A DNA stretch of 64,000 nucleotides, taken from Pacificimonas sp963710205 (GTDB lineage: Bacteria; Pseudomonadota; Alphaproteobacteria; Sphingomonadales; Sphingomonadaceae). The translations under genes were made by a program, and so were the position numbers. The notes under the pieces were generated by a model. It saw only the letters and a program-made list of their open reading frames with translations. It was not told where the DNA came from and did no database searches. The DNA lies in NCBI GenBank assembly GCA_963710205.1, contig CAVPZG010000005.1:773286-837285 (forward strand). Direction: 5' to 3'. Shown in pieces: positions 52,488 through 58,182 of the stretch; the first letter of the stretch is position 1; every line of letters begins with the position of its first letter.

Positions 52488-52508
52488 ACTTGCTAACGGC
52501 AAGCAAGT
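52488..52508 (-). promoter_or_regulatory. Putative TetR operator B, TonB receptor side
   Basis: ACTTGCTA-ACGGC-AAGCAAGT, an almost perfect 8-bp inverted repeat with a 5-bp spacer, centred 133 bp upstream of the TonB receptor start. On the minus strand TTAGCA within it and TGATAC 17 bp downstream could serve as -35 and -10 boxes. Confidence 0.75.
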
Positions 52509-52554
52509 GACTCTCGCAGAATGGATTGCTCACGCGAGCCGGAGCCGGACTAAA

Positions 52555-52575
52555 AATTGCTTGCGTCTAGCAACT
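52555..52575 (+). promoter_or_regulatory. Putative TetR operator C, SDR-dehydrogenase operon side
   Basis: AATTGCTT-GCGTC-TAGCAACT, the third copy of the repeat, centred about 58 bp upstream of the SDR start at 52623. A candidate promoter TTGCTC (52526-52531) with ACTAAA (52549-52554) ends directly at the operator, so binding would block transcription. Confidence 0.72.
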
Positions 52576-52622
52576 ATGTCGCCTAGCCCCATATCTACAC
52601 GTATTTCGGGGAGATGAAGCGG

Positions 52623-53372
52623 ATGCAAAGGCTAGAGGGCAAGGTCGCGCTGATTTCTGGTGCGGCCAGTGGGTTGGGAGAGGCCCAAGCCATCCTCTAT
52701 GCGCGCGAAGGTGCGAAGGTCGTGGTGGGGGACATTCAGGACGACCTGGGCAGAAATGTCGTCGAGCGGATCCTTTCCGACGGCGGCAAAGCGACCTATA
52801 CGCATCTGGACGTCACCGACCAGGAAAGCTGGACGGTCGCCGTAACTGTTGCGGTGGAAAGTTTCGGCAAGCTGACGACGCTCGTCAACAATGCGGGCAT
52901 CTTCCATCCTGGTGGCGTCGAAAGCGAATCTCCGGAGGGTTGGGCCAGAATGCTGGCAGTGAACCAGACCGGCCCCTTCTACGGCATGAAGGCCGCAGTG
53001 CCCCGGTTGCTTGAAAGCGGCAACGCGGCCATCGTGAATATTTCGTCTCTCTATGGCCTCATCGGCAGTCCAGACGCGATCGGCTATCACGCCTCGAAGG
53101 CTGCCGTGCGGGTAATGAGCAAGGGCGCCGCGCTGGAGTTCGCGCGCAAGGGTATACGCGTCAATACCATTTTTCCGGGACAGATCAGAACCCCGATTCT
53201 CGGCGACATCACGCCCGAGCAGGACAAGGCTATAAAGTCATCCATTCCGATGGGTGACGTGGGCGAGCCGATGGATGTCGCGTACGGCTCGCTATTCCTG
53301 GCGTCCGATGAAGCGAAGTACATATCCGGAGCTGAGCTGTGGATCGATGGCGGCTGGTACGCAGCCTGCTGA
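52623..53372 (+). CDS. SDR-family dehydrogenase, first gene of the plus-strand catabolic operon
   Basis: A 249-aa classical SDR, probably oxidising a secondary alcohol to the ketone used by the monooxygenase. NAD motif VALISGAASGLGEAQAILYA with Asp in VVVGDIQDDLG favouring NAD. Catalytic set: LVNNAGIFHPGG, VNISSLYGLIGSPDAIGYHA, SKAAVRVM. The ATG at 52623 has GGGGAG nine bases upstream; the in-frame ATG at 52614 directly abuts that site. One base separates the stop from the next gene. Confidence 0.92.
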   Translation: MQRLEGKVALISGAASGLGEAQAILYAREGAKVVVGDIQDDLGRNVVERILSDGGKATYTHLDVTDQESWTVAVTVAVESFGKLTTLVNNAGIFHPGGVESESPEGWARMLAVNQTGPFYGMKAAVPRLLESGNAAIVNISSLYGLIGSPDAIGYHASKAAVRVMSKGAALEFARKGIRVNTIFPGQIRTPILGDITPEQDKAIKSSIPMGDVGEPMDVAYGSLFLASDEAKYISGAELWIDGGWYAAC

Positions 53373-53373
53373 T

Positions 53374-54687
53374 ATGGTTTGGGATTTCTCTACCGACCCC
53401 GAATTCCAGCGCGAGCTCGACTGGATGGAAACCTTCGTGCGCGAAGAAATCGAGCCCCTCGATCTGCTGTTCCGCGGCGCCGCAGACCCGTTCGATCCCC
53501 GCGGCCGTGCCCGACCGATCATCCGCCCGCTTCAGAAGATTGTGAAGGAACGCGGACTGTGGGCGGCCCACCTTGGTCCGGAACTTGGCGGCAAGGGCTT
53601 CGGGCAGGTCAATCTGGGACTGATGAACGAGATACTAGGCCGAAGCCGGTTCGCGCCCGTAGTTTTCGGCACGCAGGCACCCGACACCGGCAATGCGGAG
53701 ATCCTCGCGCGGTTCGGCACCAAGGCTCAGAAGGAACGGTATCTTCAGCCACTCCTGGACGGGGACATCGTCTCTTGCTTTTCGATGACCGAACCGCAGG
53801 CAGGATCGGACCCCGCGCAGTTTACGTGCCGCGCGCGCCTGGACGGCGACGAATGGGTGCTGGACGGCGAGAAATGGTTCGCGAGTCACGCCTGCATTGC
53901 CGAGTTCATCATAGTGATGGCTATCACCGATCCTGACGTTCCAGTTTATGAAGGATCGACGATGATCATTGTCCCGGCGGGAACACCGGGAATGCAAATA
54001 GAGCGCAACACTGCCGTCGGACCACGGGATTCCGACCATCCGGGCGTTCACGGCTATCTCAAATTCACGGACTGCCGCGTCCCTCGCGAAAACGCTCTCG
54101 GACCGGAAGGAGGCGGCTTCAAGGTCGCGCAGTCCCGGCTGGGTGGAGGCCGGGTGCACCACGCGATGCGTACGGTCGGAATGCTGAACAAGGCAATGGA
54201 GATGATGACCGAGCGCGTGGTCAGTCGCACAACAAAGGGTGAGCGGCTGGCGGACAAACAGATGGTGCAGGAAAAGATCGCCGACAGCTATACGCAGATT
54301 TTGCAGTTTCGCCTGCACGTCCTTTACGCAGCCTGGTTGCTCGACCGTGACAAAGGTTATTCGCGCCCGGTTCGACGCGAGATTTCAGCGGTGAAGGCCG
54401 CCATGCCGACTGTGCTGAAAGACGTGATTTACCGTGCTCTGCACCTTCACGGTTCGCTTGGGATGTCCAACGAGACCCCTTTGATGGACATGTGGCAATA
54501 TGTTCCGGAAATGGGGATCGTCGACGGACCGACCGAGGTGCACAAGGTCTCGGTGGCGAAAGATGTGCTACGGCACGTCGAACCTTCGAGAAATCTCTTC
54601 CCGACATACCACGTGCCTACTGCCCTTCAGGACGCCCAGGAGAAGTTCGCAGCGCATCTTCAATCGACCCAGGACAAAGCCCGATGA
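53374..54687 (+). CDS. Acyl-CoA dehydrogenase, ACAD10/11-like
   Basis: A 437-aa flavoprotein. The ATG at 53374 follows the SDR stop by one base. FAD/substrate loop: CFSMTEPQAGSDPAQFTCRA. GEKWFASHACIAEFIIVMAI and the FAD-ADP motif LHLHGSLGMSNETPLMDMWQ are normal. Where most members have YEGTxEIxR with the catalytic Glu, it reads GIVDGPTEVHKVSVAKDVL. The DGPxEVH motif is typical of ACAD10/11 and LvaC. Together with the phosphotransferase this suggests phosphate elimination from a phosphohydroxyacyl-CoA rather than ordinary dehydrogenation. Confidence 0.93.
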   Translation: MVWDFSTDPEFQRELDWMETFVREEIEPLDLLFRGAADPFDPRGRARPIIRPLQKIVKERGLWAAHLGPELGGKGFGQVNLGLMNEILGRSRFAPVVFGTQAPDTGNAEILARFGTKAQKERYLQPLLDGDIVSCFSMTEPQAGSDPAQFTCRARLDGDEWVLDGEKWFASHACIAEFIIVMAITDPDVPVYEGSTMIIVPAGTPGMQIERNTAVGPRDSDHPGVHGYLKFTDCRVPRENALGPEGGGFKVAQSRLGGGRVHHAMRTVGMLNKAMEMMTERVVSRTTKGERLADKQMVQEKIADSYTQILQFRLHVLYAAWLLDRDKGYSRPVRREISAVKAAMPTVLKDVIYRALHLHGSLGMSNETPLMDMWQYVPEMGIVDGPTEVHKVSVAKDVLRHVEPSRNLFPTYHVPTALQDAQEKFAAHLQSTQDKAR

Positions 54688-55145
54688 CCGAAAGTCTGGA
54701 GCAACGAGTCGATCGCATCGAAAGCCGGACAGCGATGCACGAACTGGTTGCTGACTATTGCCACGGCTTCGACAAGCGCGACTGGGAAAGGTTTATCGCA
54801 ATCTGGTGGGACGATTGCGTTTGGGAGATCGGGCCGCCTTTCGGCAGCTTCGAACGCCATGACGGGATCGAGAATGCCGTTCGCGAAGTCCTTTGGCCAG
54901 CGTGGCAGGCATCAAGCCATTTTACCACCAACCTTGTCGTGAATTTCGAGAGAGCCGACCGCGCGACCGGGCTTTGCGACGTCGACTGCATTGGCACCAC
55001 CTCGGACGGCGTTGCCCAGACGGTATCGGCGACCTACGCTGACATTTTCGAGCGACGCGGCGGAACCTGGAAGATCGCCAGGCGCAAGGTGACGATGCAT
55101 CACTTCAGCCCATTGACCGGGGTCACCCTCAAACCGCCGGAGTAG
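54684..55145 (+). CDS. SnoaL-like/NTF2-fold protein
   Basis: A 153-aa SnoaL-4-type alpha+beta cone protein; the ATG at 54684 overlaps the previous stop as ATGA. Conserved features are ELVADYCHGFDKRDWERFIA with a Tyr/Asp pair, IWWDDCVWEIGP, and IARRKVTMHHFSPL near the end. The fold occurs in ketosteroid isomerase, dehydratases and hydroxylating-enzyme partners. It may isomerise or dehydrate a pathway intermediate. The exact reaction is open. Confidence 0.87.
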   Translation: MTESLEQRVDRIESRTAMHELVADYCHGFDKRDWERFIAIWWDDCVWEIGPPFGSFERHDGIENAVREVLWPAWQASSHFTTNLVVNFERADRATGLCDVDCIGTTSDGVAQTVSATYADIFERRGGTWKIARRKVTMHHFSPLTGVTLKPPE

Positions 55146-55154
55146 GATGCCGAG

Positions 55155-55958
55155 ATGCCATATTTGACAACCGATACCAGCCACCGCGTCCACTACAGCC
55201 ATTTTGCTGGCCATGGCGGGACGATGGCCCTGATCCACGGCTGGGGTATGTCGGGGGACTATTGGAATTCGACGGTCGAAGCGCTGGTCTCGCGCGGCCA
55301 TGGAGCTCTCGTCATTGATCACAGGGGCTGCGGCCGGTCCGATCGGGATTTCCCTGATCTTTCGATCGGGGCGATTGCCCGGGACGTGACTGCGATTATT
55401 GAGAAATGTGCCCTACCGGGCGTGGTCCTGAACGGCTGGTCCCTGGGCGGTGCGGTTGCCGTCGAGGCCGCCGGCCACCTCGGCAATGTTTTGCGCGGCG
55501 TCGTCCTGACATGTGGTGCGACGCCGCGCTATACTCGAGCGGACGACTTTCCTTACGGCGGCGATGCCAAGGACGTACTCGCAAATCAACAGGCCATTAC
55601 CGTCGGCCGTGCCGACTTCTTTCGGGCATTGGCGCGGGGCGCTGTGGCTGACGGGACGAGTCAGGCTATCGTCGATTGGCTGGAGCGCGGGTTTATCGCG
55701 AGTGGGCCCTGCGCCAGCCGCACGCTCTCGGACCTGGCGCAGATTGACCAGCGCGCCCTTCTCCGCGATCTCGACTGCCCCGTCCTGTCGATCGGCGGCA
55801 GCAAAGATGCAATTGTGGATCCCGCCATTGCCGCCTTTGCCGCCACATGCGCGCCACACGGACGACATGAGACGCTCGATACCGGTCATTCGCCCCAGCT
55901 GGAGAACCCGGAAGCCTATCATCGACTGATTCTGGATTTCATGGAGGAAACAGCGTGA
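55155..55958 (+). CDS. Alpha/beta hydrolase
   Basis: A 267-aa alpha/beta hydrolase. Oxyanion motif ALIHGWGMSGDYWNSTVEAL, then HRGCGRSDRDFPD. Nucleophile elbow VLNGWSLGGAVAVEAAGHLG with Ser at about residue 99. Acid in GGSKDAIVDPAIA and His in DTGHSPQLENPEAYH. It is the natural candidate to hydrolyse the lactone or ester produced by the monooxygenase. Its stop overlaps the next start as GTGA. Confidence 0.93.
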   Translation: MPYLTTDTSHRVHYSHFAGHGGTMALIHGWGMSGDYWNSTVEALVSRGHGALVIDHRGCGRSDRDFPDLSIGAIARDVTAIIEKCALPGVVLNGWSLGGAVAVEAAGHLGNVLRGVVLTCGATPRYTRADDFPYGGDAKDVLANQQAITVGRADFFRALARGAVADGTSQAIVDWLERGFIASGPCASRTLSDLAQIDQRALLRDLDCPVLSIGGSKDAIVDPAIAAFAATCAPHGRHETLDTGHSPQLENPEAYHRLILDFMEETA

Positions 55959-57103
55959 ACGGCAAGACGCAGTCCCGCGATCTTGAAAACTTGCTCGCGC
56001 CCTTGGAGCGGCCGTTTCAATGCAAGTCATTTCGTCCGCAAAACCGCTTTTGCATGGCGCCGATGTCGCGCTACTTCGCGCCGGGAGGCGTAATCACCGA
56101 CGAAGGCGCTGAATATTATCGCAAGCGCGCCGCCAACGGCATCGGAACAATCATCACCGAGGGCACCGGGGTCGCGATCGACCATTCTCTGTCCGCCGAT
56201 ACAGTTCCGGTCTTTGAAGGACAGAAGGCGCTGGAGGGATGGAAAACCGCCATCGATGCAGTTCACGCGGAAGGCGGAACCTTTGTGCCGCAGCTTTGGC
56301 ATGTTGGGGGATGCGAGGATTTCAATTATCCCGACGCGCCGCATGCTCCATTGGTCAGCCCGTCCGGTTTTGCCGGACCAGACGTGCCTGGCGGCCGCGC
56401 GATGAGCGATAGCGACATCGCCGATACGATCGCGGCTTTTGCGCGCTCCGCGAAGCACGCAAAGGACCTGGGTTGCGACGCGATCGAGTTGCACGGCGCG
56501 CACGGATATATTTTCGATCAGTTTTTCTGGGACGCAACAAATTTACGAGAAGATCGCTACGGCGGCCCGGATATCGGTGACCGCGCCGCCTTCGCCGCCG
56601 AGACGGTGCGCGCTTGCCGCGACGCCGTGGGTGACGCTTTCGCAATCATCTTCCGTATCTCTCAGTGGAAGACGTATGATTATGACGTCAAACTGGCACC
56701 CGACCCGGAATCTTTGCATCGTTGGCTGATGCCTCTCGCCGACGCCGGAGTCGACATCTTCCACGCTTCGCAGCGCCGCTTCTGGGAACCGGAATTCCAG
56801 GGAGACCGCAGAAATTTCGCAGGCTGGGTAAAAGAAGTGACCGGCCATCCGACGATTACCGTAGGTTCAATCGGGATGGACCGGGACCTGATGGAAGATT
56901 TCGTTCAGGGTATATCGTCACCGACGCTGAACAGGTTGGAAGAACTGGTAGCCATGTTCGAACGCGACGAATTCGACTTGGTGGCTTTGGGGCGTGTTTT
57001 GCTCGCGGACGCCGACTGGCTTCAAAAGATAAGGAGCCGAAGGGAGGCTGAACTGCGTCCCTATGACCGCGCCGTCGCGCTGGAGCGGTACGAACACGGT
57101 TGA
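55955..57103 (+). CDS. Old Yellow Enzyme-type NADH:flavin oxidoreductase
   Basis: A 382-aa FMN TIM-barrel ene-reductase; a GTG start at 55955 overlaps the hydrolase stop. FMN site CMAPMSRYFAPGGVITDEGA. The substrate-binding His/His pair is in AIELHGAHGYIFDQFFWDAT, with NLREDRYGGPDIGDRAAFAA. FMN phosphate site ITVGSIGMDRDL. It has no C-terminal iron-sulfur extension, so it is a plain ene-reductase. It would reduce an enone or dienoyl-type intermediate. It ends the five-gene operon. Confidence 0.92.
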   Translation: MNGKTQSRDLENLLAPLERPFQCKSFRPQNRFCMAPMSRYFAPGGVITDEGAEYYRKRAANGIGTIITEGTGVAIDHSLSADTVPVFEGQKALEGWKTAIDAVHAEGGTFVPQLWHVGGCEDFNYPDAPHAPLVSPSGFAGPDVPGGRAMSDSDIADTIAAFARSAKHAKDLGCDAIELHGAHGYIFDQFFWDATNLREDRYGGPDIGDRAAFAAETVRACRDAVGDAFAIIFRISQWKTYDYDVKLAPDPESLHRWLMPLADAGVDIFHASQRRFWEPEFQGDRRNFAGWVKEVTGHPTITVGSIGMDRDLMEDFVQGISSPTLNRLEELVAMFERDEFDLVALGRVLLADADWLQKIRSRREAELRPYDRAVALERYEHG

Positions 57104-57210
57104 GGGCCCGAACCCCGCATGCGATGCGCGCCAATCGGCGTTCAGCGCCCAGCCGACTTTCGCTGGTAGACTATGGTGCGGCGCATTTCTTCGAAAGTAT
57201 CTTTGCCGTG

Positions 57211-57399
57211 AGCGGATCGGTGCAGAACCCACTGGCAGATATCGCGACCGATCAGGCCCGGGTGCTGCGCGTTCGCGAGGCACAGAATTTGCCTGTCGAA
57301 GAACTGATCGTGGACGACGTGATGATGGTCGGTCCCGACGAATGGTTGGCGGCAAACGTGCTCATGATCAACGGCAGGCCCCTGGGTTCGAGACTTTAG
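57211..57399 (+). pseudogene. Decayed ORF with faint KdpC-like C-terminus
   Basis: An open frame ends at 57399. From 57211 it reads SGSVQNPLADIATDQARVLR and REAQNLPVEELIVDD, then DEWLAANVLMINGRPLG. The order SGS..P.I...Q..RV..A..L..E.. recalls the C-terminal half of KdpC, the potassium-ATPase subunit, but key residues are missing and no kdp genes are adjacent. I regard it as a decayed remnant at the island's right edge. Identity is uncertain. Confidence 0.3.
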
Positions 57400-57623
57400 A
57401 TTAGGATTGGGCGTCGTCGTTTTTTCATCAACACGACGGAGCCCAAGCGCTCCTCAAACCTGTGCCATATGCGCAGACCGGGGCAAGGTCAGATGCGGCA
57501 TGCTCCAGAACATTGGCTGGCAGCAAATAGAGAAGAGATACCATGCACCAGTGCGCGTTTGGAAGATAATGACCCGGAAATCGTCCGGTTTGAAAGTTCG
57601 CCCTTTATTTTCAGCACCCAAGC
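57400..57623. other. Gene-free stretch at the right edge of the island
   Basis: Only short unconserved reading frames occur here, and no promoter, hairpin or RNA gene was recognised. It links the decayed ORF with the degenerate tRNA copy. Confidence 0.5.
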
Positions 57624-57674
57624 ACTGACTCTAATTCCGTCAACTAAGCTTCAAATTCTAACGGGGCATCCAGC
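57624..57674 (+). repeat. Degenerate copy of the tRNA-Gln 3' half (right att site)
   Basis: This segment aligns with bases 43373-43423 of the tRNA-Gln region: 42 of 52 aligned columns agree by eye, with one gap. The last 14 bases (ACGGGGCATCCAGC) are identical. Substitutions fall in both the anticodon arm (loop CTCTAAT) and the T arm, so it cannot fold as a tRNA. It marks the far end of the island in direct orientation. Confidence 0.72.
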
Positions 57675-57970
57675 GTGCCATCCCGTGAAGGCAGCGCTCC
57701 CCGCCTTGGCCAGGAATTGCACCGTAATTTTGGGGATCGAGCCCCGGAAGCCGTTCGCCTTCCCTGTTCTCCGACAGCCACACTTTCGGAAAGGCCGCCA
57801 GCGCTAAGCCTGAATATTGATGGTCCAGACGCTCTTGCTCAATGCGGGGCGTGAGCGGAAACGGTTTGGAATGGTGGGGTTAGCCGCCGCTTTGCACTAT
57901 CGGAGCCCTCCCCCTTTTCGCCAATTGAGTGGATCCGTGGTGGGTGGACCGGGCCAACGGGAAAACCGCG
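57675..57970. other. Gene-free spacer between the island end and the tRNA-Pro terminator
   Basis: No convincing gene, RNA or repeat is seen in these 296 bases. Short open frames on both strands lack starts with ribosome sites and known motifs. Confidence 0.5.
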
Positions 57971-58027
57971 CCAGTCGAACAAAAGGCCGGGGAAGCGATA
58001 CGCCTCCCCGGCCTTTTGTTCGACTGG
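57971..58027. terminator. Long palindrome, terminator of tRNA-Pro
   Basis: Arms 57971-57997 and 58001-58027 (27 bases each, one mismatch) enclose a 3-base loop. The core AAAAGGCCGGGGA...TCCCCGGCCTTTT is a rho-independent terminator active in both directions. The outer bases extend the stem so far that the right arm includes the CCA-encoding bases of tRNA-Pro. Confidence 0.85.
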
Positions 58028-58101
58028 TCGGAGCGACAGGATTCGAACCTGCGACCCCTACACCCCCAGTGTAGTGCGCTACCGGGCTGCGCCACGCTCC
58101 G
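58025..58101 (-). tRNA. tRNA-Pro (GGG)
   Basis: On the minus strand CGGAGCGTGGCGCAGCCCGG opens the gene, and CCA is encoded at 58025-58027. The anticodon arm CTACA-CTGGGGG-TGTAG has anticodon GGG. All four arms pair; length 77 nt. The CCA bases are also part of the long terminator stem. Confidence 0.95.
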
Positions 58102-58112
58102 ACCGAAGGGGC

Positions 58113-58141
58113 CGAATAGGGGCGGGCGGGCGGAATGGCAA
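58113..58141 (-). promoter_or_regulatory. Promoter of tRNA-Pro
   Basis: Minus-strand TTGCCA (58136-58141) and TATTCG (58113-58118) are 17 bp apart, 12 bp before the mature 5' end. The match is moderate, but its placement resembles the other tRNA promoters here. Confidence 0.5.
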
Positions 58142-58182
58142 GATGATAAACCGCCCGCGCCCGCGCCAGACGCCGCTTCGGC

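Larger units (their letters stand above)
43422..57674. mobile_element. Genomic island at tRNA-Gln carrying a catabolic gene cluster
   Basis: The segment between tRNA-Gln and the degenerate 3' tRNA copy holds an IS3-type remnant, eleven catabolic, transport and regulatory genes and decayed DNA at both edges. Its neighbours outside are housekeeping genes. No integrase gene is visible, so the element would be immobile now. The boundaries rest on the 51-base repeat, 42 of 52 aligned columns identical by eye. Insertion by other means cannot be excluded. Confidence 0.6.
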
